Assembly: GCA_017591395.1 (NCBI GenBank)
Contig: WEDG01005137.1
Location: 1 to 64,000, forward strand
DNA from: Schistocephalus solidus
Lineage: Eukaryota > Platyhelminthes > Cestoda > Diphyllobothriidea > Diphyllobothriidae
Direction: 5' to 3'
Length of the DNA stretch: 64,000 nt
Position 1 is the stretch's first letter, and each line of letters opens with the position of its first letter. The notes beneath the pieces were generated by a model that saw only the letters and a list, made by a program, of their open reading frames with translations, did no database searches and was not told the DNA's origin. The position numbers and the translations under genes are program-made. This document shows positions 31,950 through 42,553 of the stretch, one piece after another.

Positions 31950-33925
31950 AGGTAAGTTCAATACTCTTTTATTAAATTTGCCTGCTCACTGTTTTGATTT
32001 GAGCAACCAAATTACCGAGAAACTGAAGGACCTGCATTCTCCAGCTGATAATGCTACCGTGGAGACACGATGGAGTCAACTGCGAAATGTCATCCAGTCC
32101 ACCGCCCTGGAAGTCCTCGGAAGCGCACGCCGTCGACACCAGGACTGGTTTGACGACAATGACACCGACATCAGCAACTTACTCGCGGAGAAGAATGGAC
32201 TACACAAAGCCTACATGGACCTTCGGGCTGACGCCACCAAAGCAGCCTTCTTCAGATGCCAGCGCCTTGTACAGCAACGGCTGCGGGAGATGCAGGATGC
32301 CTGGATGATCCGAAAGGCTGAGGAAATGCAGGCTATGCGGACCGCAATGAAATGAAAAACTTTTTCAAAGCCATCAAGGCCATATACGGCCCGTGTATCA
32401 AGGGGACCGCAGTACTAATAAGCTCTGACGGCACAACACTGCTGACAGAGAAATCGCAAATTCTGAAGCGCTGGGCTGAGCACTTCATAAGTGTCCTTAA
32501 TTGCTCATCAGCCATCTCCGATGCTGCCATTGACCGGCTCCCTCAAGTGGACACGAACAATTACCTGGATCTGCCGCCTTCCCTACCAGAAACCATCCGG
32601 GCCGTGCAGCAGATTTCCAGCGGTAAAGCACTTGGATCCGACGCAATCCCACCGGAAGTCTACAAGCACGGTGGGCCCCGGCTGATGGCAGAACTCACAA
32701 CACTCTTCAAGGAGGTGTGGCGCCAAGGACAAGTTCCTCAGGATTTCAAAGACGCGACCATCGTCCATCTCTACAAGCCTAAGCAGAAACGGCAACTCTG
32801 TGATAATTACAGAGGCATCTCGTTGCTCAACATCGCCGGGAATATCTTCGCCCGTATCCTTCTCCATCGTCTGAACGGTCACCTAGAGCAGGGTCTGCTC
32901 CTGGAAAGCCAATGTGGCTTTCGCCGACACCGTGGAACAACCGATATAAACTTTGCCGCCCGCAAGCTACAAGAGAAGTGCCAGGAGATGCGAACTCACC
33001 GACACACTCCCTTCGTGAATCTGACGAAAGCCTTTGACACGGTGAATCGCGACGGATTGTGGAAAGTCATGCAGAAATTCGGCTGTCCTGAGCGGTTCAC
33101 GCACATGGTGCGTCAGCTTCATAAGGGGATGACGGCGCACGTCACTGACAACGGGACGGTATCCGAAGCATTCGCAGTGACCAACGGAGTGAAGCAGGAC
33201 TGCGTACTGACCCCCCCACCTCTTCAGTCTCATGTTCTCGGCTATGCTGATGGACGCCTACCGTGATGAGCAGCCTGGTATCCGCATCGCCTACAGAACT
33301 GACGGGCACCTTCGATACAGTTGGCGTATGCAGGCTTCAACGCGCGTGTTTACGACTACAGTACATGACTTGCTCTTCGCGGAAGACTGCACCCTTAACA
33401 CTGTGACGGAAGGGACATGCAAAAGTGCATGGACCTCTTCGCAGCAGGCTTCACCGATTTTGGATTTACAATCAGTACAGCCAAAATGGTTGTCATGCAT
33501 CAGCCACCGCCCAGCGCGGAATACAATGCTCCCCGAATCAATGTCAACGGTGCTCAACTCAAAACGTGGAAACCTTCGCTTATCTAGGAAGCAAGCTGTC
33601 ACGCAACACGAGAATCGATGACGAAGTGGCCCAACGGATCTCGAAAACTAGACAGGCCTTCGGCCGGCTGCAGGCCTCCGTGTGGAATCACCACAGTATT
33701 CACCTGAACACCAAACTGAAGATGTACAAGGCCGTCGTCTTGATGACACTCCTTTATGGAGCAAAGACCTGTAGCGTCTTTTCAAACCAAGCCAGGAAGC
33801 TGAATCACTTTCATCTCAGCTGCCTCCGCAGAATACTGAAGCTGAGATGGCAAGACAGTATCCCGGACATGGAAGTCCTAGAATGGACCGGAATCCTCAG
33901 CATCCACGCCATGCTGAGATAAGTG
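31950..33925 (+). pseudogene. reverse transcriptase of LINE copy D
   Basis: Three frames join: 31,950-32,340 (linker: TEKLKDLHSPADNATVETRW, then QDWFDDNDTDISNLLAEKNG), 32,352-33,266 and 33,232-33,922. RT motifs in order: KAIYGPCIKGTAVL, SSGKALGSDAIPPEVYKHGG, PQDFKDATIVHLYKPK, NYRGISLLNIAGNIFARIL, ESQCGFRRHRGTTD, FVNLTKAFDTVNRDGLW (motif A), NGVKQDCVLTP (motif B'), VHDLLFAEDCTLNT (motif C), then [20 protein letters not shown] and [15 protein letters not shown] in the thumb/connection. Motif A Asp is Asn (33,018-33,020), motif C FADD is FAED (33,382-33,384) and the motif B' Gly is Asp, so catalysis is lost. Stops and frameshifts occur near 32,345, 33,235 and 33,580. Confidence 0.92.
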
Positions 33926-34086
33926 CAACTGCGATGTAGCGGCCACCTGGTAAGAATGGACGACGAGCGACTACCTAAACGACTTTTCTGCGGAGATTTC
34001 GCTACGGGTTCTCGCCGACAGGAGGTCAAAAACGACGTTACGAGGACACTTGGAAGAAATCGCTGAAGCAACTGCAAATCAACCCG

Positions 34087-35045
34087 GTGACCTGGGAGGA
34101 ACTCGCCCATGAGAGATTGACATGGAGAAGATCCGTGAAGACTGGTTCAGCAATCTATGAGGCCAACCCGAGCGCCGCGACAAGGCCAAAAATAGCGGCA
34201 CGAAAGTCACCAGCGCCCCGGACCAACACCGCCAATGCCCAGGCCCTGCCAACATGCCGGCGCTGTCAACGCATCTTCCGCGCGAGAATCGGCCTCGTTG
34301 GACATCTTTGGACGCAATGTACCAACTATCCAACAATTCCATCTTCTACGTCAAATTCTGCCAACCCACATTCTGACTCCCCCACCCTCACTCCTGGAAT
34401 CAATTCCATTACTCACACCATCATAGAGACCACATCCCTCTACTCATCGCCTGTTACCCTCACCACCGCAAGCACCACCACCTTCACCTTCACTACTACC
34501 ACCACCATCAGCGATGGGGAACCTCTCCTAAGCTGTACTGAATGCAACCGAACAGTCACCTCACGCATCGGCCTGGACGGTCACTTGCGAATACATCGTA
34601 CAGAGACTGGTGAACCAGTGCCTGTAGAACCAACACACAGCAGAGATCGTCGCCTCCACTGTCCTCGCGCATTCACTCATCGCATGGGCCTATTCGGTCA
34701 CATGCGCATCCATGACAGCGGAATTCACCGCAATGCCGACAACACCGATACACCATGCACACCCTCCGCTCCTGCCATTCTTACCACCACTGCCACCCCC
34801 ACTACCATGAATGACATCCCCCAGCCTCTACCGATTTCTCCTGCCCATACTGTGCCCGCAACTTCAGCTCACGTATCGGCCTGGTCAGTCACCTGCGAAT
34901 CCATCGCACGGAGGCTGGTGAACTAGTGCCTGGGGCTCCGACATACAGTGAACGCGCCCGCCTCCACTGCCATCACTGCTTACGCACGTTTACACACCGC
35001 ATGGATTTATTAGGACACATGCGCCTCCACGACAACCTGCGGTAA
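34087..35045 (+). pseudogene. C-terminal C2H2 zinc-finger array of LINE copy D (five fingers)
   Basis: The frame 34,087-34,926 starts in the connection region (TWEELAHERLTWRRSVKTGS). It then encodes finger 1 CRRCQRIFRARIGLVGHLW with C-terminal Cys (about 34,255-34,320), a Thr/Ser/Pro-rich linker of about 70 residues, finger 2 CTECNRTVTSRIGLDGHLR (34,535-34,597) with TETGEPVP, and finger 3 HCPRAFTHRMGLFGHMRIH (first Cys lost, 34,655-34,712). A frameshift between 34,830 and 34,870 is needed to reach finger 4 CPYCARNFSSRIGLVSHLR (34,845-34,905) and finger 5 CHHCLRTFTHRMDLLGHMR (34,965-35,027) before TAA at 35,043. Fingers 2-3 and 4-5 are duplicates of one two-finger unit. Such fingers could bind the element's nucleic acid or target DNA; that role is inference. 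Confidence 0.9.
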
Positions 35046-35925
35046 ACCACTGGAGGCTAAGCTACACCATCGCACACTACCTACACCAATACATCGACAA
35101 CACCCTCACAATCACCATTTACCAGAGTATATCACGGTTTCCTCGAAACCGTGGCTGGGAAGGCTGCCAATCTGACGCCTACACCAGACCATGCCGTCGG
35201 CTCAGTGTATGTGTTGTGAGTGTCGAGTGGTTGACAAGTGGACTGGGAGTCAGACGGCGATGGCTCCGCCACATCCCCTGAGTAAGTAAATCCTGGTGTG
35301 TACGTTATGGGGCCAGGCCGTGCTTGGCGCGCGAAGACGGGTACGCCGATCCGTCAGCCAATGCGCCCACTCCCACATCAGGCAACTGACCGGCTCGGAC
35401 AGTGGTCTGATGGTGGGGGTGGGGGAGAGAGTGCGGTCGACAGCTCAGCGCATGTTCCTCACTATAAACAATCTGACGCGCTTGAATCTATCACGGTGCG
35501 CTAAAAGCCGTGGCTTGGAAGGTTGCCAACTGACGGGATAACTCGGACCGCCTGGTCATCCCAATTGTGTGTTTTGTGTGTAGTGGCTGACTGGCGGACT
35601 GAGAGTCAGGCTGCAATGGCTCCTTCATAATGTGGCCTATATGGCACTCCCACTCCGTGGGATCCAAGCCAGGTGTGTTGGTACGCCCAGGGGCGGCTTC
35701 GGTCGTGCTAGCCACCTGCGCTCTCTCCCATCTCCGGTTTTCTTGACTCTGTCTTGACATCGGGCTCAGGTGGGGGAGGATGAGAGAGTGCGGTAGCTGC
35801 AGCGCAAGACTATTATCACTTAAAACTAATTCACGCGCAAGTCACCGTCCCTGCACCACCTGGTGTGGAGCATACGGTGGACCTCGTCCAAAACGATGGT
35901 CGAACTGTCGTGCCATCTCACCCGC
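35046..35925 (+). repeat. 3' region of LINE copy D: two tandem ~359-bp units headed by palindromes
   Basis: Unit 1 starts with CACGGTTTCCTCGAAACCGTG at 35,133-35,153 (nine perfect pairs). Unit 2 starts with CACGGTGCGCTAAAAGCCGT... at 35,492-35,512. Each is followed by GGCTxGGAAGG-TGCCAA, a GTGTGTTxTGTGTxxxGTGG block, GGACTGxGAGTCAG, and GGCTCC. The terminal ~170 bp after unit 2 (35,745-35,925) is the conserved tail seen in all copies. No protein is encoded. Confidence 0.88.
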
Positions 35926-36189
35926 ATATGGGACACCTTTTATGGAGCTGCATCCTCGATAACACCTGTCGTGCCCTAGTTTGGCACCGGTGTTGGTCAA
36001 ACGCATTTACCACGTGACCCGTTGAAGGGAAAAATTCCGACATATAAGTTTTTGCATAAAAAACTGCAAACCATTAATATTGTTCTTCCTGTAGGTTTAT
36101 TCCCCTTACCTGGTGCTGTGCATGATGATAAGTTCAAGCGAATAATAGGCTTGGTATAGCAGTCGAGTTTCCTGAAACGCCTTTTGGAA

Positions 36190-37800
36190 TGATTTTTATG
36201 TGTTTGAGAGGGATGTTCGGATGTTCATTATCTCTTTGTTGCAGGGTTTATGCGAGTACCTGCGACAGCGTCCCCTACAATAGTCATTTAGATATTCGCT
36301 CATCATCCATTCTCATGAGGTGGATTGTCCAACGCAGTTACATTTTCTCGATACTAGAACGTCGGTTCTTCTCGAGTCCTTAGTGGTTAGAATCCTTTTA
36401 TCTTACTCCAATTTTGACGCTTGGAAAGGACAGCAGGTGTAGAAATGCTCGAGTCTTCGCCTTCTTAGAATGTTTATGTCTTCTCTCCGTAGAAGAGCAT
36501 TTTCTGGACAATAGCCCTATGCATCCCCAGTCGCTTGTTGAAGCTGACACCTCTGTACTTAGAGGCGGTGTGTTACAGACTACCATAGGTCTGACCCTCT
36601 TTGAAGATCCGATTAGCAATTTAATCATTGTTCTTTATGTTTCTTAGAACGCTGTTCCCTAGGTACCCAAGATCGTTGAAAACTTACGACAAGTTCCATT
36701 GATACTTCCCGTGGACTCTTTGTATTACTTATTTGGCAACCTTTGGTCAACAACCAGTTTACTCCAACGTTTTTGCGGTCGGGGGCAGGAATCCGCACTC
36801 CTCTGCATGTCCTCTTAAGTTGTTGTATTTTAAACCATTCGCGGAAGTGAGATCGTTAACTCTGGCCTTCGAAAATCTCATGGATTCCTTTATGTGTCGG
36901 ATTTTAAGTAGTTGCCCTTGGATCGGTAATCAGTATTGACTCCCGGCTGCTCCTTTCGGTGGGCACCTATCGTCCCGGCTGATTGCAAGCAGCTGACTAT
37001 GATGGGAGTGTTGGGTAGTGAGAAGGCTATCAAGGAGCATGGTTATTTGTCCCCGAGATCCTCCCATTCTTCTTGACACGCGCCATCATCTTGCCTTGTC
37101 TAACTTCTTGTGTACAAAGCGCCGCGCATCCGAATTGCAGCACGATTTTCCATAGTCCATAACAGTTAACTTTGTTGAATGTCTTCATTTGATTTGCGAA
37201 GATGGGGTATAGGCTTGGCCGCACGTTCTGACACTACCGCACTCTGCTTCGGTATCGGAAAATTTTGGATTAATTGATGCCAGCTCTGTTATTGATTCAA
37301 CACGTTATTGACTGTTTTCTTCAGGAAACAGAACCGGAATTCTTCATCTTTGTCATCGAAACGTTCTTGATACTGTCTATGTACATGACAGAGGAATTCC
37401 CGTACGATGATCTGAATGACAGCCTTCCCACTGGGTCTAATGTTAATCCTTCCAAGACTTGCACTTATTTGAATTTGAAGTTTATGCAATTGCTAAAATT
37501 CCATCCTGTTCAGATATAGTCAATAATACAGTAGTAAAATTATTACATGTTCACTTATCTTCTTTGGGATTGTAGTACTGGCGCACCTCGGGACCATCAT
37601 TGCGGTGGTCCATCCGGCAGTCTGTATCACACGTCACTGCTCCCACTAGGACGTCACGCAGGTGATGCCTCCCAGACGATGACGCAGTCCAGCAGTTGCC
37701 AATGACGCGAACGAGGGTTCACCAAAGTCTTCTTCTGCCGGATCCGAAGGCAGGCGTTGGTTATGAGGAGGCCCACATGCAGACATGATGAGGATGCCTA
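36190..37800 (-). mobile_element. RTE-like zinc-finger LINE, copy F (very old, internally deleted)
   Basis: Minus-strand remnants co-linear with copy D. Endonuclease end with KTLVNPRSRHWQLLDCVIVW at 37,760-37,680. RT motif A region with KTFNKVNCYGLWKIVLQFGC at 37,190-37,120. The motif C neighbourhood (VNDLTSANGLKYNN near 36,870). The YLGNSVLRNI region near 36,655. ANRIFKEGQTYGSL, then NKRLGMHRAIVQKMLFYGEK T (one run) at 36,610-36,470. MRMDDERISK near 36,310-36,280. The endonuclease-to-RT distance is only about 500 bp against 1.2 kb in copy D, so a large deletion has occurred. Divergence is far higher than between C and D, so the family has been active for a long time. Confidence 0.8.
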
Positions 37801-38479
37801 GTTCACGAAAATTTAGCGATCTCTTTTAGACAGGGAGAGTTTTTCCTAGTCGAACATGAAGTCATCGAGACATAGCCTTTTCTGCTCCTACAGCACAGTC
37901 CGAAGGAGGGTTGTCGGGTTTTCATAGAACTTTTCCTGCTTAGCGTCCGAATCGTCATTGGATGACGCTAGGTGCAGAGGATGCTAGCAAAGCTGTTCCC
38001 TGTGGTAGACAAGGCAGTTATCTCACGATGTCGTTCTGGACTGCGTAGGCGATTCATGCACCCAATCAATTTGCCTTTGGACGTCTTGTCCAGAAGAACG
38101 TCCATCTCTAACTTACTTCATTCATTATCCCTGTTTGGAGCAGATCCCAATAACAGCTATGTCGCGGCATTCACGGCCATTCTCCATTCTGGTTAGTTGA
38201 CTAGGGGATTATTCAAAGGAACTTAATAGTTCAGCTTGCTGAGTTGAGTGGATTTATTACGACAAGATAATCATGGCGATAGTGATGGAGGTTGTTATTT
38301 AGTATAGTTTTAGACTGTATTTTCTGAGTCCACAAATCACGGTCAGCTTGTCGGTGGCACGTTTTACCAGCATTTTCTTAAGGGCAATTTCCTAGTACCC
38401 TCCTGGCGAAAGAGTAAACAGTGCTTCCCTTACTAGGGCAGATAGGTCACTGCAGGCACCTGGCTGATATGTGAACAGA
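37801..38479. other. no supported gene
   Basis: The plus open frame at 37,972-38,196 has no recognisable motif. No repeat or RNA feature was seen. Confidence 0.45.
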
Positions 38480-38842
38480 AAGTCAGACTCAATGGTGCTT
38501 TCCTTATGTGGCTTCTATGGCACTCTCACTCGTTTGAGATCAAAGCAACCCACCACCTCTATGAAACTATGGTGTCTTGCTTGAAGAAACAGGTCGTATA
38601 TGGCATGCGCATATGGACCCCTGAACTCCGTCAGTCCCGCCGCCCAACCTCAGCATCAGTTATTTGACAAGCTTGTATACTGGATTGGTGCATGGGAAAG
38701 GAAAGTGAGAGTGGGGTCGGCTCCAGGAACTCCCTCTGCACGTCACTTTAGCGCATTTGTCACTATAATAAATCTGATTCACTTGAATTTCTTATGACGA
38801 GCTAAAGGCCACAGTTTGGGCGTTTGTCAACTGACGGATTCG
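38480..38842 (+). repeat. 3'-region unit of RTE-like zinc-finger LINE (part of copy E)
   Basis: Blocks GAAAGTCAGACTCAATGGTG, CTATGGCACTCTCACTCG, CAGCATCAGTTATTTGACA and CACTATAATAAATCTGATTC followed by GGCCACAGTTTGGGC match 35,595-35,660 and 35,380-35,530 of copy D in the same orientation, but in the order expected only if a third tandem unit existed. It ends abruptly at CAACTGACGGAT. Confidence 0.7.
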
Positions 38843-39165
38843 CATTGCCTACAGGACGGATGGGCAGTTTCTCAATAGCCAGCGCATGTAGATCCCAACG
38901 CATCTGTCTGCGATTACTGTCCATAACCTAATTTTCTTGGATGACTGTGCACTTAACACCACGACCGAAGAGGATATGCAAAGGAACATAGACCACTTAT
39001 CCGCCGGGTGTGCTAACTTTGGATTAAAAATCAACATGAATAAAAGGGTGGTCATACACCAATCTTCACCCTATATAGTATACAATACTCCTCAGATTAA
39101 TTTCCACGGTAGCCAACTTAAAATCGTGGGCCACTTCGTATATCTAGGAAAGGCAGCGTAAGTCC
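38843..39165 (+). pseudogene. RT fragment of copy E of the RTE-like zinc-finger LINE
   Basis: The plus strand reads RIAYRTDGQFLNSQRM, then VHNLIFLDDCALNTTTEEDM QRN (motif C as FLDD), LSAGCANFGLKINMNKRVVI and YNTPQINFHGSQLKIVGHF, ending at YLGKAA and a stop. It is co-linear with 33,285-33,590 of copy D. Both motif C Asp residues survive, unlike copy D. It begins directly after 3'-region sequence, which normally lies about 2 kb downstream of it, so the arrangement is chimeric. Confidence 0.85.
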
Positions 39166-39263
39166 ACTATCCCCATAAATGACTTCACACAAGGTACCGA
39201 TAGAGGTGAACAAGCACCTTCAAGGAATCAGTCCAGCAGAAAATGCCGACACTGAACAAAAAA

Positions 39264-39320
39264 AGTTTATTGGTCTGACATTTACGATTCTTACTCGAGC
39301 CCCTCATCAGAGGCAGTCGC
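39264..39320 (-). ncRNA. relic of PLE 3' end with hammerhead core
   Basis: On the minus strand, CUGAUGA (39,310-39,304, a perfect core), GGGCUCGAGUAAGAAUC as a stem-loop II equivalent, GUAAA in place of GAAA (39,285-39,281), UGUC and then AGACCAAUAAA as the stem-I strand. It aligns position by position with the PLE family B 3' ends at 22.4 and 23.5 kb (AGTAAGAGTTCGAAAGCTCA...). The second core element is broken, so it is a decayed copy. No coding remnant accompanies it. Confidence 0.5.
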
Positions 39321-39563
39321 AAGGAGGGCACTGCATGCACGAGGAGCACAGTGGCAAAGTAACCAAATGCCTACAATAATTAACAGTACGCGATTTATAG
39401 CTGGCGGCCGTAACTGGTACGATGACTGCTAGTCCGTCCGTACCCGAGTCGTTAATAACCATGATTTCATCATCACCTTTGTTTTTTGGCGTAACTATTA
39501 CTAAAACATTTGGTACTGTTTTTCACCCATGGCCTCCTCGCGTGGCTTATTATTTTGGGTAAC

Positions 39564-39840
39564 GATGACTTGTATGGCTACCTAATCAGGACGCGGGAAT
39601 AGGAACCACCCGCAATGCAGGTGGCCTTGTGCCCCGTTCAGGGGGACTTAGGTTTAGGATTAAGATGAAAGTTAGGGCTATGTTTAGGGTTAGGTTTAAG
39701 GTTAAGGCTACGGTTGTATTTAGGTTAAGGCTCAGGAGGATGTCAAGGGTTAAGGTTTGGGTTCGTGTTAATTGTAGGGTTTAAGTCTAGGGTAGGCCTA
39801 GAGTTAAAATTAAGATTACAGTTTAGTTTATATTACGGTT
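39564..39840 (+). repeat. dispersed block plus degenerate TTAGGG array
   Basis: It starts with GGTAACGATGACTTGTATGG CTACCTAATCAGGACG, a block also found at 50,645 (plus), 48,878-48,925 and 57,560-57,600 (both minus). It continues with about 180 bp of variants of GGTTAGGG/GGTTAAGG (TTTAGGGTTAGGTTTAAGG etc.). The motif is that of the metazoan telomere repeat, strongly mutated and interstitial. Confidence 0.8.
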
Positions 39841-42553
39841 CGTGTTCTGGTTAAGCCACGAAATTTTTGTCCTTACCGACATTTACCGTCTATTTTAAGT
39901 GGGTGAGATGTTCCATTTCCCGTGGCGATACAAATTATCCTTACAACAGAAAATACTAAATGTTGCACCGTCGGTCTCATTAATGCGTTAGTTTTGAAGC
40001 TTGGTTTGCAAAGGATGTGGACGCAAAAAAAACTTATAAAATGAAGAGGAAACCGAACCAATTTTAAGAAAACTATTGTTTTGTTTTTCATATTTGCAAA
40101 ATTTCTCTTTGGAATTTCCTGGATGTATGTTTCAGATATCGGTTCCGTGCTCGGAAAATATTAAATGAATTTATTTTGCTCCTTTAAAGAACTAATTGCT
40201 ATTGTTCATTTATTGAAATATTTTTAAGCAATGCCTTGTAACTTAACTAACCAGATATTTTCCGAACATCCTGCAGCTTTGTGATGGTACGTTTTATAAC
40301 CTTTGTCAATCAGTACCTTATTTTTAAATATTTGGAATTTTGATTTCAAAACTGATAAACATCTGAAGTGTCATGCAAGACAAGAAATCATCACAAAATA
40401 TTGCAAGATCACTGAAAAAAATGAGTCAACCATCGCTGGGATCAATGCACTCTCTGTAGTTCACAAAACCGGAGTCCCACTGCAGTCTATAGTAGTGTTA
40501 ATCCATGTACCAATCTTCAAACTTGCTCAATGGCTACTTAACCTACTTAATTAAATTGCGAAGATTGACAAATCACCTGAAAACTCTCTAGTTTGTTAAA
40601 AATATTACAAGGAACCACAGGCACATTAGATAATACACTGGTATCCCGTGGTACCATCTTTCTTTTGCCGTCCACAGCGGAAAATCTGATAAAACAAAAC
40701 ATGAAAAATGGTCTAGATAATGACGTTTCAAGGGTTGCTTTGATTAAAAGCTGAGACCTTATTCCAGAAACCAAATTCTCAGTCATCCTTGAATGATACC
40801 AACAACTGTAGAGAGTCTCTATAAAGATACTTATCTCTGACTTTCCTTAGGAGTTGTGAATCTACCTTAAAGTAAATAATACAGTTGTTTTCTTTAAAAA
40901 GGATAAGGTGGAAACATTCAAAAACGCTTTTAACTAACCCTTCCAGAAATTAACTTCGCTATGAAAAGGAAATTGACAAGCCTTATCATTGCTAAATGTG
41001 CCCAAACAACTAAAGACCGAAACAACCTTGCACACATAAGTTTTTACGAAGAGAACCTCGTGAAAGTCAGTCGGCACAATGAGAGCTACAATTCTTCTTC
41101 TCAAAATGGAGTACATTCCGCAGGCTAATTGATAAACAAGGATTCTGCACAACTATGCGTAAGGTATGACAAGTCAAACGTGAAACTAAACGGTGGATTC
41201 CGAGCGCCCAAAATAAAAAATTCGCAAATCGGTTTTTTTTATTAAGAAGTTGTCTGGACTCGTTGGAAAACACCTGCGGGTGCACCAAATATACACCTTG
41301 CATAAATTAACGACCCATTGTACACTCAGGTTGCATACACTAGGGACACAACGGGTTTATTAATTCAGAAGCAAGTTCGCCCAGAAAATTCCGTGCAGGG
41401 CCTGAAATGCTGTAAACTATGAGAAACCCGGAAAATCTACCTCTACACAGATAGGGAGACATCAAGTGGTAATAAAGAGACAAGGCCGTCTGGCCCAAGT
41501 CAACCTTGATATAGACCATACTCATGCGTGGGACAGAACTCACCCTTAGAGGTTACAAGTAGAAACATATTCACAGTAATCTACACAGTTATTGATTTAA
41601 GGCATGCTTGAAAATACAGCCATTTAGCCCATTCAATGTTCGTGTGACGATAGCGTGGGATAACGGCTTCGGGAGGTTACGAAATAAGCTATTTGCCCTT
41701 CCAAAAGTTGGTTGACTTCAGAATAATGTTTGGAAACTCAAGCATGAACCAAAATACTGCCTTGTAAAAAGGGATTTTTAACGAAAATACTAATCTCCGC
41801 TCATACCTGAGTATAAGAGATTTCAGATATACCTTTGGTTGTATGTTGATATTTTCTTAGTATCGATTACGTTTATCTATTTTACTAGTCCAAAAATGAA
41901 TTGTAATATTTCTGGTATTGGTAGTGTTGAAATTAATTTAACGTGTTAAATGGCATTTTTTTCTGGATGTACTTTCTCTTAGATTTCGGTGAATCTTCGC
42001 CTCGACTTTGTCGCACAAAATCAAAGCTTGATTTTAGCGTGCAAATGACGGTCATGTTTCATAGTAATGGAAACTTACTAACTTAAGTATTCGCCTACAG
42101 CGAAGTGTTAAAAGTTATGACTGCACTCTTTAAAAACTACCGACACAACGATTGTGTCACACATAAGTACGAATAAATCATTACAGCTCGAGAACCAGCT
42201 GATGGAACCTATATTACGTAGCTCTTTAAAAGGTCACCGGTTTCATCGTCTACACTGGTCTGTTTTTTTTGTTTTGGAACGTACCCAATTGTTATAGAAA
42301 AAAATGAAAAATTTCGAGATTCTTTTCGATGGTTTATTCTGAACTAAAATTTGGAAGGATATTATGAAATTGAATTTCGTATATTCGTAGTGTATTACAC
42401 TGATCTGGTCAGCGTCGGTATCCGGTGACAAAGTTCAAGGAAATGATGACAAACAAACCCTTGACCAAATAAATGATTTTGAAAAAACGACTGACAATCG
42501 TGGCCAAGATTAATTAATCTCTCCTTAAATAGCAAGGAAAACCTTTTCATAAT
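39841..42553. other. AT-rich spacer downstream of the Na+/H+ exchanger gene
   Basis: No gene, repeat or RNA feature was recognised. Short open frames (40,303-40,554, 40,547-40,786, 41,067-41,303) carry no family motif. The last few hundred bases before 42,554 are probably the 3' UTR of the exchanger. Confidence 0.5.
42333..42338 (-). promoter_or_regulatory. candidate polyadenylation signal AATAAA for the exchanger gene
   Basis: AATAAA on the minus strand about 215 bp after the stop codon. Use is unproven. Confidence 0.35.

Larger units (their letters stand above)
30561..35925 (+). mobile_element. RTE-like zinc-finger LINE, copy D (structurally full length)
   Basis: The most complete member. 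It has a GC-rich 5' leader (30,561-31,124), APE-type endonuclease (31,125-31,912), linker and reverse transcriptase (31,950-33,925), connection region and C2H2 fingers (33,930-35,045) and a 3' region with two tandem units (35,046-35,925). The endonuclease/RT sequence resembles the widespread family often mis-annotated as craniofacial development protein 2-like; clade RTE or a close relative is my inference. Frameshifts and three substitutions of catalytic Asp residues make it non-autonomous. Length about 5.4 kb. No obvious target-site duplication was found. Confidence 0.9.
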
